This document shows, one piece after another, positions 15,634 to 24,007 of a stretch of DNA of 24,007 bases (positions within the stretch are counted from its first letter, which is position 1; each line of letters begins with the position of its first letter). Both the position numbers and the translations under genes were made by a program. Where the stretch lies: positions 1 through 24,007 of the forward strand of contig JAFRBA010000231.1 of the NCBI GenBank assembly GCA_017405115.1, in the 5' to 3' direction. The notes under the pieces are model-generated. The model was not told the origin of the DNA. It saw nothing but the letters and a program-made list of their open reading frames with translations, and did no database searches. Source of the DNA: Kiritimatiellia bacterium. GTDB lineage: Bacteria > Verrucomicrobiota > Kiritimatiellia > RFP12 > UBA1067.

Positions 15634-17991
15634 ATGCTGCGGCATGTGCGTAGCGCGGCTACGACGGTTCTGGTTTTCGTCGTGCCTGCCGTGTTCGCCG
15701 CGTCATCGTTCAACGTGCGTGACTTTGGCGCGGTGGGCGATGGCATCCACGACGACACTCTGGCCATACAGCGCGCGGCGGATGCGCTTTATCCCAACCA
15801 AAAGCAGCAATGGGGCAACGGACGCGACAATATAGACTTGACCCGGCCTCTGGGCCGCTACCATGTTTATGACGGCGCCACGGGCGAAGTGTTCTTCCCG
15901 AAGGGCGTTTACCGCGTGACGGGTCCGGTCAAGTTCTACTGGTGCGTCAACGTACGCGGCGAGAAGGGAACGGTCGTGCGCAACGAGACGCAGGACCAGG
16001 ACACGTTCTACTTCCACCTCGGCTTTCGCGTTCGGCTCGACACCATGACGTTCGAGGGCGGTTACATTCAGGTACGGCACTGGACGAAGAACATCAGCGA
16101 AGCCCAGATGTTCGTCACGGGGTGCACGTTCTCCAATGCCGCCGGGCAGGCGCTCGTCTCGGATTCGTGGCGGATCGACAACGGGCAACCGAACAACTAC
16201 GACGGGCGTTCGATGGTTGGGTGTCCGCCCTACGAAATCTCGCGGGAGGCTGACGGGCGCGTGAATCTCAAACGGCGCGATCCGGCCACGCTGAAGAGTT
16301 GGCCAAACTCCACGGAGATTGTAGTGGAGAACTGCCGGTTCTTGAACAACGTCTGCGCGTTCAACCTGGCGTCCGACGGCGTGTTCATGCGCGACTGCGA
16401 TGTTGTTGCGAACGCCACGGCGACAGGTGCCGCCGCACGAGTCGGCGGTACGGCGCACTTGGGCCGGGTGCGGTTCAAGACAGTGCGAAACCTGACGGCA
16501 TCAGACCAGTGCGCACTCAGTTGCAGGCTCAATACCAAGCTGACGGAATGTTCGTTCGCGTCAGTCGGCCCGGTTGTGGCGGTAGTTGGCCAAGCCAAGG
16601 CCTGCTGCAGCTCATACGCTACGAGGCTCGTTCTCAAGGACACGACATGCGATACCGGCGATGCGCCGGTCATGCGTTTCGACGAAGGCGCGTTCCCCAA
16701 CATGCTTGTTGTGGACGGACTGAAAGCCGTAGGTCGCACGTCTGCTGCGCCCAAGAAGGTGTTTTCGTTCGTCCGCGAACCAACGGATGAAGAGGTGTCG
16801 TCCTGGCCGAAGGAGAACTCCAAGGGCACGGTGTGGGGACATCCAGTGATCGACGTTCGCAAATGCATTGGCGTCAACGTGGTAAATGTCTCCAAGAAGT
16901 TTGACACGTCGCTTCCGGCGTCGCTCGAGCCGTTTCGGCGCACGATTCCCGACGGTGTGCGGCGACGAGGCGGAGTGCGGCTTTCGCCTCTGCCGGAATA
17001 CGGAATGGAGATTGCGGACGACGCAATCGGGCGCGACCGCTTTGGCGAAAAGGGGCAGGACGACACGGCACGGGTGCGTGCGCTCTTTGAACGTGCGGAG
17101 AAAACCGGCGGCGCGACCATTGTTCTGCCGCCAAAGTGGATACGTCTTGCCGAGACGATTGAGGTCAGGGGGCGCGTGCATGTGACATCGCACGGACAAG
17201 TGTTGGTGACGGCCAACGATGGCGGGCAGGCGTTTCGAGTCCGCGAGGGGAGCGACGTGCTGTTTGAGAACGTCACGTTCAACAGGGGAAGCAACGCGGT
17301 TTGCTGCGTGGGCGGCAAGGGGACGTTGCGTTTCCGCCACTGCAACTTCTATTCGCAGCTGGCGGAGTCGATATCTGCGAGCTGTACGGAGCGCTCCAAG
17401 TGGCGCATTGAACTGACAGGCGGCGTTGCGAACACGCCGTTCTTCTACAAGGGCAATGCCGCTCCGTTTCTGATAGACGGGACATGGCAAACCGTCGGGC
17501 AGGAAACGCCGCTCGGCAAACCGCTCAAGAAGTCGTTCGCCTCCATCGTAAACCTGCCTGGCGGTGTGTTCGAGGCGCAAGACATGCTCGGCGTTCCGTG
17601 CTATTTCAGCGACAGTGAGATAAACGGCGTCAAGTACGACCAATCGCTTGTCGGCGACTACCGCTGGATCGACAACTACGGTACGATGCGCATATACCAG
17701 TATCGTTTCGGAGGGGAGTTCGGCGGTCTTTCGCCAATTTACCACTACAACGGCGCTTCCACATACGTGGAGAATGGCATGGTGGCGATCTTTGACAACT
17801 GGAGACTGCGTCCGCCGAGGGCTGCCGCGCGTGTGTTTTGCGAGAATCCAGGCATCACGTTCGTGGATGCGGTGGGGTTCAACTTCAAGGAAGAACCGCC
17901 GTTCTTCGTGGTACGCGACAAGAGCGATGGCTCAAGCGAAAAGTTGCCGGGTCACGTGTACAACTGCTATCCGTATCCTATGCCGAAATGA
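15634..17991 (+). CDS. Secreted right-handed beta-helix protein (pectate-lyase-3 type)
   Basis: Exported 785-aa protein. The start at 15634 is chosen over longer in-frame starts because GGGAGGA lies 7 bases upstream and it exposes a signal peptide (TTVLVFVVPAVFAASS). Immediately after is the Pectate_lyase_3/GH28-like opening motif FNVRDFGAVGDGIHDDTLAI, then GEVFFPKGVYRVTGPV, and a long series of beta-helix turns. A second, similar opening occurs at about residues 470-515 (DDTARVRALFERA, GGATIVLPPKW), suggesting two beta-helix domains. Such proteins are polysaccharide lyases, hydrolases or epimerases. No catalytic residues could be assigned, so activity is unknown. The stop overlaps the GH2 start (ATGA), implying coupled expression with a glycosidase. 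Confidence 0.85.
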   Translation: MLRHVRSAATTVLVFVVPAVFAASSFNVRDFGAVGDGIHDDTLAIQRAADALYPNQKQQWGNGRDNIDLTRPLGRYHVYDGATGEVFFPKGVYRVTGPVKFYWCVNVRGEKGTVVRNETQDQDTFYFHLGFRVRLDTMTFEGGYIQVRHWTKNISEAQMFVTGCTFSNAAGQALVSDSWRIDNGQPNNYDGRSMVGCPPYEISREADGRVNLKRRDPATLKSWPNSTEIVVENCRFLNNVCAFNLASDGVFMRDCDVVANATATGAAARVGGTAHLGRVRFKTVRNLTASDQCALSCRLNTKLTECSFASVGPVVAVVGQAKACCSSYATRLVLKDTTCDTGDAPVMRFDEGAFPNMLVVDGLKAVGRTSAAPKKVFSFVREPTDEEVSSWPKENSKGTVWGHPVIDVRKCIGVNVVNVSKKFDTSLPASLEPFRRTIPDGVRRRGGVRLSPLPEYGMEIADDAIGRDRFGEKGQDDTARVRALFERAEKTGGATIVLPPKWIRLAETIEVRGRVHVTSHGQVLVTANDGGQAFRVREGSDVLFENVTFNRGSNAVCCVGGKGTLRFRHCNFYSQLAESISASCTERSKWRIELTGGVANTPFFYKGNAAPFLIDGTWQTVGQETPLGKPLKKSFASIVNLPGGVFEAQDMLGVPCYFSDSEINGVKYDQSLVGDYRWIDNYGTMRIYQYRFGGEFGGLSPIYHYNGASTYVENGMVAIFDNWRLRPPRAAARVFCENPGITFVDAVGFNFKEEPPFFVVRDKSDGSSEKLPGHVYNCYPYPMPK

Positions 17992-20879
17992 GAACGTACC
18001 TTGGAGCAATTCTTACAACGGTAGTACCGTTGTGCTTGGTATTGGCGACGGCCTTTTGTGGCGGCGTGACATGTGGTGATGTCCCGATGAACTGGGGCGG
18101 GCGCGAAGAACATCTGGCCGTGGTGAATCCTGTCATGGGGAACGGGTCAGGTAGCGTGCTCTCTCTTCGCGGCGAATGGGAGTTTCTTGCCAAGACCATG
18201 TCGGTGCCGTGGCGGAACGGGGTGTGGAAGCATTTCTACCGCGATGCGGATTGGCCGGATTCGCGCAAGATAAGCGTCCCGGGATGCTGGGAGGCGCAAG
18301 GCGTGGGCGAACCGGGACAGGCCGAGTGCTGGGATCCGGTGTGGGACAACAACGCCAAGCCGATCCGCCACAAGTACATGGGCGACGGCTGGTACCGCAA
18401 GACGGTCGCGATCCCTTCGTCCTGGACCGGCAAGCGCATCTGGCTGAAGGTCGGCGGCGTGAAGTCGTGCGGATGGTTCTGGGTGAACGGGAAGCAGGTC
18501 GCGCTCGTGGACAGCTATTGCGGGACGTACAAATACGAAGTGACCGATCTCGTCACGCCCGGCTCTAACGCTACGGTTGTAGCGCAGGTGAACAACGTGC
18601 GTCCGTCCCGCAAGGGATTGATGAGCGCGATGCATCGCTGGGGCGGCATCTATCGCGACATCGAGATCGAGGCGACGCCGAGGACGTTCATCGACGACGC
18701 GTGGATACGCGGCGACTTCGACGAGAGGACCGCCGAGGTTCATGTTTCCATCTCCTGTGGCGACGGAAACAAATGTAAAATGGAAAGTGTAAAGTGTAAA
18801 ATTGTGGAGCGGGAAATTCGTTTTTCGGTTGATGGAAAAACGGAAAGCCTTAAGTTGGACATGGCGAACGCCAAGGCCGTATCAACCAATTCTCCATTCT
18901 CAATTCTCAATTATACATTCGCAGTTCCGCTTGCGGAACTGCGTCCATGGTCGCCGGAACATCCCAATCTGTACACAGGCATCGTGGAGCTTGTCGAGAA
19001 CGGCAAGGTGGTGCATGTACGGCGTGAACGTTTTGGCGTGAGGAAGTTAGAGGTGCGCGGCAAGGAATTCTACCTCAACGGCAAACCGTTCTATTTGCGC
19101 GGATTTGGCGACGATGCCGTATATCCGCTGACGGGGCTTTCGTCGGCGAACCGCGATTTTCACCGGGCGCATCTCGCCAAGGCGCGCGAGGCCGGCTTCA
19201 ACTTCGTGCGGCTGCATACGCATTGCGAGCTGCCGGAGTACTTCGATATGGCCGACGAACTGGGAATCATGATCCAGGCCGAACTGCCGTACTATAGCGA
19301 TGTGCCTACGGAGGGCTTCGCGTTCGATCCCAAGCGCGACGTGACGGAGCTTTGGAGCAACTACCGCCGCCATCCTTCGTTCGCCGTCTATTCCATGGGC
19401 AACGAGGGATCGTTCGGGGAGAGACTTGACAGGTTGCTTCACGCCTATGTCAAGAAGATGGATCCGGATCGGCTGAAGATCAACCAGGATTGTCACCTGG
19501 AACGCATCAATCCGCCGGATGCGGCCGATTATCTCGGCGGACCGATAAACGTATGGAAACCGGGAAGCTTCGATCCTGACCGTCCTTTCGTGGCGCACGA
19601 ATATCTGAACCTCTGCATCAAGCTGGATTCGCGCGACGAGGGCGAATACTCGGGCGCGTGGCTTCCGCCTACGACGCGGACGGCTCGCTCCGAATGGCTT
19701 GCGAAATTTGGCCTTGGCATGGAATGGGGCGACAGGCTTCAGGATGCCCAGCACGCCCTTCAGCGCCATTACCAGAAGCACGGCGTGGAGTCGGCGCGAA
19801 GGGATCCGTATTGCGACGGTTACAGCTTCTGGACAATCGTGGATGTCGTTGTTGCGCAAGGCGATTCGTACACCGCGCAGGGATTGTTCAATCCGTTCTG
19901 GCGGCAGAAGCGCGGCGGTTTTTCGGCGGCGGAGTTCGCTCGCTTCAACAGCCCGTCCTGCATCCTCCTTGACATGCCGGCGGACAACAGGGTGTTCGTT
20001 TCGGGCGAGGCGCTGGAGGCGGATTTCCTCTTCGCGCATTATGGCGAAGAGCCGCTTACGGGCGCAACGCTGGAGTGGAGCCTTGAATTGGGAGGATCGC
20101 AGTTTACTGCGACCGTAAAGTCTGCGGACGCAATGAATTGCGTACCTCCCTTGCATCGCCGCATTCCAATTGGCGACATCGCCATCGGCCCTGCACGGAA
20201 GATTGCATCGCAGAAGATCGTTTTCCCGTCCGTCGAGAAACCGATGAAGGCCACGCTTGTTGCAAGTGTCGGTGATATCTCCAACGACTGGGAATTCTGG
20301 GTGTTCCCGCGCCGAGAGCGGCATGACGGGCGAAACCTTGCAGTTTCGCCGTCGCTCAAGGAAAAGATGGCGAAACTCTACTACGGTTTTACGGTGTTTG
20401 AAGGTAGGGCGGGCAGCCCTCTGCCCGCCGATCGGCGGTCGCAGGGCGACACGCCCTACCGGATTGTTGTCGCCGAAGCGGGTTCGCCGGAGGCGGAAGC
20501 GGCGCTCAAGGCGGGCTGCCGCGTCGTCGCCATAGGCAAAGCCGAGGATATTCCGAATGTGAAACTTGGCTGGTGGTGGATGGGCAATCAGGTAGGCACG
20601 GCGCTCTTGAAGCATCCTGTATTTGGCGATCTGCCGCACGAAGGATTCCTTTCGCCGTTGCTTTTCAGGATTGTCGGAACGGGCAAGCCGCTTGACGGAG
20701 CGGCATACAAGGAAGAAGACCTTTTCATGGTTGGAGAGGGTGGAGAGAAGTGCTTCGCCTATCTTGGCAGGCGTAATGTCGGCGATGGTGTAGTTGTGGA
20801 AAGCTTCGGCCTTGACCTCCTATCCGGCAAACCGGAGGGAACGGCGATACTTGATGGAGTGATAGACTATGTCCGCTAA
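17988..20879 (+). CDS. Secreted GH2 glycosidase, beta-galactosidase type
   Basis: Exported 963-aa glycoside hydrolase of family 2, probably a beta-galactosidase, with other GH2 activities possible. The start ATG overlaps the previous stop. A signal peptide covers about residues 1-30 (LCLVLATAFCGGVTCG). The jelly-roll domain lies at about 50-235 (GDGWYRKTVAIPSSWTG, MHRWGGIYRDIEIEATP), an Ig-like domain at about 240-345, and the TIM barrel from LRGFGDDAVYP to about 620. The acid/base is Glu473 in SMGNEGSFGE and the predicted nucleophile is Glu538 in FVAHEYLNL. The C-terminal 340 residues form extra domains, the last one a Rossmann/amidotransferase-like fold (RIVVAEAGSPEAEAALKAG). The Ig-like domain (residues 262-319) and the C-terminal region (codons around 20403-20460) contain in-frame AT-rich and palindromic inserts. 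The stop overlaps the next gene by 11 bases. Confidence 0.92.
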   Translation: MRTYLGAILTTVVPLCLVLATAFCGGVTCGDVPMNWGGREEHLAVVNPVMGNGSGSVLSLRGEWEFLAKTMSVPWRNGVWKHFYRDADWPDSRKISVPGCWEAQGVGEPGQAECWDPVWDNNAKPIRHKYMGDGWYRKTVAIPSSWTGKRIWLKVGGVKSCGWFWVNGKQVALVDSYCGTYKYEVTDLVTPGSNATVVAQVNNVRPSRKGLMSAMHRWGGIYRDIEIEATPRTFIDDAWIRGDFDERTAEVHVSISCGDGNKCKMESVKCKIVEREIRFSVDGKTESLKLDMANAKAVSTNSPFSILNYTFAVPLAELRPWSPEHPNLYTGIVELVENGKVVHVRRERFGVRKLEVRGKEFYLNGKPFYLRGFGDDAVYPLTGLSSANRDFHRAHLAKAREAGFNFVRLHTHCELPEYFDMADELGIMIQAELPYYSDVPTEGFAFDPKRDVTELWSNYRRHPSFAVYSMGNEGSFGERLDRLLHAYVKKMDPDRLKINQDCHLERINPPDAADYLGGPINVWKPGSFDPDRPFVAHEYLNLCIKLDSRDEGEYSGAWLPPTTRTARSEWLAKFGLGMEWGDRLQDAQHALQRHYQKHGVESARRDPYCDGYSFWTIVDVVVAQGDSYTAQGLFNPFWRQKRGGFSAAEFARFNSPSCILLDMPADNRVFVSGEALEADFLFAHYGEEPLTGATLEWSLELGGSQFTATVKSADAMNCVPPLHRRIPIGDIAIGPARKIASQKIVFPSVEKPMKATLVASVGDISNDWEFWVFPRRERHDGRNLAVSPSLKEKMAKLYYGFTVFEGRAGSPLPADRRSQGDTPYRIVVAEAGSPEAEAALKAGCRVVAIGKAEDIPNVKLGWWWMGNQVGTALLKHPVFGDLPHEGFLSPLLFRIVGTGKPLDGAAYKEEDLFMVGEGGEKCFAYLGRRNVGDGVVVESFGLDLLSGKPEGTAILDGVIDYVR
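18771..18943. repeat. AT-rich inserts and perfect hairpin inside the GH2 gene
   Basis: Within the GH2 Ig-like domain, bases 18771-18808 contain repeated GTGTAAA/AAAATGGAAA units (encoding KCKMESVKCKI). Bases 18887-18920 contain ATTCTC(C/A)A units (encoding SPFSILNY). Directly after this is a perfect 11-bp inverted repeat CGCAGTTCCGC-TT-GCGGAACTGCG (18920-18943). The base composition is sharply different from the surrounding gene. The frame remains open across all three. Confidence 0.7.
20403..20460. repeat. 58-bp palindromic element inserted in frame in the GH2 gene
   Basis: Terminal arms GGTAGGGCG (20403-20411) and CGCCCTACC (20452-20460) are perfect inverted repeats. Between them lie GGGCAG/CTGCCC (20411-20416 and 20421-20426) and the 12-bp palindrome CGCCGATCGGCG (20426-20437). 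The element encodes about 20 residues (EGRAGSPLPADRRSQGDTP) in a loop before the C-terminal domain. It looks like a mobile palindromic repeat rather than native protein sequence. Confidence 0.75.
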
Positions 20880-22137
20880 TCTTTTCTCAAGAATAGTGTT
20901 TTTTGCTGCCGCAGCATTTTTGTCTGTTGTACTGGTGTCTTGCACGACATTGAACGGCGACGCTGGTGGCTCGGTGGGATTCATGACGACGGTTCCTGCG
21001 GATGGATCAGAAGTTGAACTCATGACAAAACTGCAGAAAGATTTTTTGTCGCTTCCGCGTCAAGTCCGCCGGGAGCGTTTCGCGGATGCGGATTACCGTC
21101 GTGTACTTGCAGAAGGCAAGTGGCATCAGCGTCCGGTGCAGTTGTCGTGGACCTGGAACTTGCCGCAGGACGAAGGCGTTCCAGTGTTTGCCGTGGAAGT
21201 AAATCGTGTGAAGGACGGGTTGCCGGTTGCACTCGTCTCGTCATCCGTCACCAATGTCACGATAGACAATCTGGAGGTGGCTACGGAATACGTATGGCAT
21301 GTCAATCCCGTGTTGATGGGCCGGAAGCTCAATATGGTGGCAACGGGGCATTTCCGAACTGCCGGGGATGTGCCGCGCATGATCCGCATCGATGGCGTAG
21401 CCAATTCCCGTGATCTCGGCGGATATGTCGGGCTTGGCGGACGCAGGGTGCGGCAGGGACTTGCAATCAGGTCTGCTGGCTTCAATGCGAACTCCGAGCC
21501 GGTGTTTTTCACTGAAGAGGAATTGCGTGCCCCAGGGCTTGATCTGTCCGGCAAGGAGCGAGAAAAGCGCACAGACGGCAAACCTCCGCGTATCATAAAG
21601 GAATGGCGAAGGGGGAAGGATTACGTCACTTCCACTGGGCGGCGTTACATGCTTGGGACTCTTGGTGTCCGCACCGAAATCGACCTGCGTTCCGACGACG
21701 AAACGGCTGGCATTACGGAATCCCCTCTTGGGGAAAGCTGCCGATGGGTACATGTTCCGTCCTGGAGCTATGGCAATATGGTGTCTGAGAAAGGGAAGGA
21801 ACTGTTCGCCAAAGTGTTCGAGAAATTCCTCGACAAATCGAATTACCCCATCGTCTTTCACTGTATCTCCGGACAGGATCGTACCGGCAGTGTCGCGTTC
21901 ATTCTGAACGGCCTCCTTGGGGTCTCGGAGGAGGACCTCTACCGCGACTGGGAGGCTACTGGATTCTGGAATCGCAATACGACATGGTTTGTTCATGCCA
22001 ATCTTTTTGACAAGCTCGTGAAGAGCCTTGATTCTTACGCTGGCGATACTATCAATGACAGAATCTACGCATATGTGAAGTCGATTGGCTTTACAGATGA
22101 CGACATCAATCGTTTTCGTGCGATAATGTTGGAATAA
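20869..22137 (+). CDS. Lipoprotein tyrosine/serine phosphatase (IphP / Y_phosphatase3 type)
   Basis: Exported lipoprotein of 422 aa. The signal ends in the lipobox LVSC (cysteine near residue 25). A fibronectin-III-like beta domain covers about residues 80-160 (VQLSWTWNLPQDEGVPVFAVEV, TEYVWHVNP). The phosphatase domain runs from about 170 to the end. It contains RIDGVANSRDLGGYVG, TEIDLRSDDE and the P-loop HCISGQDRTGSV, with nucleophile Cys332 and phosphate-binding Arg338. This family removes phosphate from proteins or lipids outside the cytoplasm. The start at 20869 overlaps the GH2 stop by 11 bases and has GGAG upstream. Presence in a glycan-degradation operon is odd. It may act on phosphorylated sugars or on surface proteins, but the substrate is unknown. 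The next gene follows after 12 bases. Confidence 0.9.
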   Translation: MSANLFSRIVFFAAAAFLSVVLVSCTTLNGDAGGSVGFMTTVPADGSEVELMTKLQKDFLSLPRQVRRERFADADYRRVLAEGKWHQRPVQLSWTWNLPQDEGVPVFAVEVNRVKDGLPVALVSSSVTNVTIDNLEVATEYVWHVNPVLMGRKLNMVATGHFRTAGDVPRMIRIDGVANSRDLGGYVGLGGRRVRQGLAIRSAGFNANSEPVFFTEEELRAPGLDLSGKEREKRTDGKPPRIIKEWRRGKDYVTSTGRRYMLGTLGVRTEIDLRSDDETAGITESPLGESCRWVHVPSWSYGNMVSEKGKELFAKVFEKFLDKSNYPIVFHCISGQDRTGSVAFILNGLLGVSEEDLYRDWEATGFWNRNTTWFVHANLFDKLVKSLDSYAGDTINDRIYAYVKSIGFTDDDINRFRAIMLE

Positions 22138-22149
22138 GAATAAGGCAAG

Positions 22150-23889
22150 ATGAGAACAATGAGAAAAACAGTGTTGATTGCGGCTGTGGCGTTTGTGTCC
22201 GCAGCCGCGTTCGCGACCACGGATCTGGAGCACAAGGCGCGTGTTGTTGCCACTGTCGCCACGGCGCACGTCGGAGTAGCAGAGGTGACGTGCAACGATT
22301 CTGGTGGATGGAAGTTTGAGGTGGAAGCCTCGCAGGACGCTGGACGTGACGTTGTGACTGTGCGACTGACGTCTGAGTCCGCTGCGCAACCGCCGCGTTT
22401 CGGCGTCTACTTCCGCATGTCGGGCGCCGGTGTGCGGAACGTCTGGATCAGCGACTACACGCGTGATGGATGTCATCTCTGGCCGAAGCTCTGGTGGGGC
22501 TATAATTCAAAATATGTATCGCAGCTTGCCTACGAAACGCCTGTTGCGGTTGCTCTGGACAACATTGAACGCTCACCTGTCGCAATGGCCTGCTCCGAGG
22601 CGTTTAATCCATTGGAATTCGGCCTTTATGCCGATGACAGCACATGCGAGATCGTTGGAAGGTGCGAATTCTTCACCACGCCATCCGTTGCGATGCGCAA
22701 ATATGAGGTGTCCGTGTTGTTGGATCGGCGGGGATTGTATTTCGCCGATGTCGTGCGCCAGTGTTCCGAATGGATTGCATCGAAGAATGGTATTGTCTCG
22801 GCCAAGGCGCCGGAGGCGGCGTTCGACCCTCTCTATTCTACCTGGTACGCCTATTTGCAAGATGTAAGCGCCAAGGAACTTGAAACAGAGGCGATTGAAG
22901 CGGCATCGCTTGGCATGAAGACGATGATCCTTGACGATGGCTGGCAGAAGGTCGATAGCGCCGCGTTTTATTCGGCCACTGGCGACTGGATGCCGGTGCC
23001 GTCGCGCTTCCCAGACATGAAAGCGCACGTCGCTGCTGTCCACAAGGCTGGACTCAAATATATGCTGTGGTTGGCTGTTCCCTATGTCGGGGATGAGTCG
23101 AAGGCGTGGGTGCGGTTCAAGGATAAGGTGCTCTTCACCCGTGGGGCAAGATCGCCAGGAAGGGTCGCCGTACTTGACCCACGTTTTCCCGAAGTGCGAG
23201 AATATCTGATTCGCACCTACGAGCGTGTAGTCGGCGAATGGGATTTTGACGGCGTGAAGCTTGACTTCATTGACCAGTTCGTCCAGCCTGCCGCTGACCC
23301 TGCCGCCAGAGACGGTTTCGTCGGGCGCGACTACCGATCCGTGCCGGAGGCGGTGAATCGGCTCATGAAGGACGTTTTGGCGCGGCTTCGGGCGATAAAG
23401 CCGGACGTGCTCGTGGAGTTCCGCCAGCACTATATGGGTCCGGCGATCCTACAGTACGGCAACATGATGCGCGCGGCGGACTGTCCGGCAGACCCTACCG
23501 CCAACCGCAGGAGGATTTGCGACCTTCGTCTCACGTCGGGCGGTATCGCGGTGCATTCCGACATGCTTGTATGGAACAAGGACGAAACACCAGAAGGAGC
23601 TGCGTTGCCCATCCTCAATGTGCTATATTCCACGATTCAGTATTCGATGATACTCAAGACGATAAATCCGACTCATCGTGCAGTAATCCGCCATTGGATC
23701 GGCTTTTCGCAGAAGCACCGCGATGCGTTGCTGAAGGGTATGTTTCGTCCCCACCATCCCGAGAACGGCTACACATGGGTTGAGAGCGAGAGCGCGTCGG
23801 AGCGCATCGTAACATCATATGCAGAGAACGCGTGTGTCGATGTCGGCAAACCATCTGTGGTTTCTTATAGAACTTTCCCAACCCTGTAG
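22150..23889 (+). CDS. Secreted GH36-type alpha-galactosidase
   Basis: Exported 579-aa glycosidase of the GH36/melibiase superfamily, expected to release alpha-galactose. The signal peptide is KTVLIAAVAFVSAAAFATT. An N-terminal beta domain runs to about residue 225, and the TIM barrel starts at STWYAYLQD and MKTMILDDGWQ. The predicted nucleophile is Asp372 in DGVKLDFID, and the predicted acid/base is Asp444 or Asp448 in MRAADCPADP. It is shorter than classic 700-aa GH36 enzymes. The start 22150 is preceded by AAGGCAAG; a second ATG at 22159 is possible. It is the last gene in the run, followed directly by a strong terminator. The family is confident; the substrate (galactose versus other alpha-sugars) is inferred. 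Confidence 0.88.
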   Translation: MRTMRKTVLIAAVAFVSAAAFATTDLEHKARVVATVATAHVGVAEVTCNDSGGWKFEVEASQDAGRDVVTVRLTSESAAQPPRFGVYFRMSGAGVRNVWISDYTRDGCHLWPKLWWGYNSKYVSQLAYETPVAVALDNIERSPVAMACSEAFNPLEFGLYADDSTCEIVGRCEFFTTPSVAMRKYEVSVLLDRRGLYFADVVRQCSEWIASKNGIVSAKAPEAAFDPLYSTWYAYLQDVSAKELETEAIEAASLGMKTMILDDGWQKVDSAAFYSATGDWMPVPSRFPDMKAHVAAVHKAGLKYMLWLAVPYVGDESKAWVRFKDKVLFTRGARSPGRVAVLDPRFPEVREYLIRTYERVVGEWDFDGVKLDFIDQFVQPAADPAARDGFVGRDYRSVPEAVNRLMKDVLARLRAIKPDVLVEFRQHYMGPAILQYGNMMRAADCPADPTANRRRICDLRLTSGGIAVHSDMLVWNKDETPEGAALPILNVLYSTIQYSMILKTINPTHRAVIRHWIGFSQKHRDALLKGMFRPHHPENGYTWVESESASERIVTSYAENACVDVGKPSVVSYRTFPTL

Positions 23890-23909
23890 GGTTATGCGAA
23901 ATTGATGCG

Positions 23910-23935
23910 AAAGCCGCCTTCCCGGCGGCTTTTCT
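23910..23935 (+). terminator. Rho-independent terminator of the glycan operon
   Basis: AAAGCCGCC (23910-23918) pairs perfectly with GGCGGCTTT (23924-23932) around a TTCCC loop, followed by a short T-run. It lies 20 bases after the GH36 stop. The remaining 70 bases to the window edge hold no visible feature. Confidence 0.85.
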
Positions 23936-24007
23936 GCTGCTTATCCTTTTCTGGCGTTTTTTGAGTGTCGATTCTGCCAGCGTCAGGCTTGCGAATTCCC
24001 TAGGAAA

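Overview
The window is GC-rich bacterial DNA carrying housekeeping and transport genes at the left and a long carbohydrate-degradation locus at the right. Three things suggest a gut or rumen member of the Verrucomicrobiota/Kiritimatiellota group: a secreted SUMF1-domain protein, a secreted NPCBM plus family 27 alpha-galactosidase, and several secreted glycan enzymes without a SusC/SusD pair. This assignment is an inference, because no rRNA or marker gene is present.

Left part (1-6235). A polyamine ABC importer operon, potA (5' end cut off), potB, potC and potD, has start/stop overlaps at every junction. It converges through a hairpin on a minus-strand NhaC-type Na+/H+ antiporter. Divergent from nhaC is a coupled three-gene unit: HicB antitoxin, HicA toxin and a low-molecular-weight tyrosine phosphatase.

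Middle part (6236-11939). About 1 kb without a convincing gene is packed with inverted and tandem repeats, including a roughly 54-bp-period repeat and a 124-bp branched palindrome. It is followed by a lipoprotein-like GH27 alpha-galactosidase and then galE, so galactose release and UDP-galactose metabolism are adjacent. galE overlaps a cysteine-free protein resembling the C-terminal half of uracil-DNA glycosylases, which is followed by pyrK.

Right part (12006-23889). A GntR-type regulator with a LacI-like sensor domain is followed by an AT-rich array of six palindromic sites (13165-13292), which looks like a multi-operator control region. Downstream on the same strand lie a small secreted protein of unknown function, a secreted SUMF1-domain protein, a right-handed beta-helix (pectate-lyase-3 type) protein, a GH2 enzyme, a lipoprotein tyrosine phosphatase and a GH36-type alpha-galactosidase. 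A strong terminator closes the run. The tight spacing suggests one operon for a galactose-containing glycan, probably controlled by the adjacent regulator.

The most unusual signals are the tandem operator array, in-frame palindromic or low-complexity inserts inside two coding genes (10517-11143 and 17988-20879), the phosphatase inside a glycan operon, and the structured repeat region at 6390-7122.
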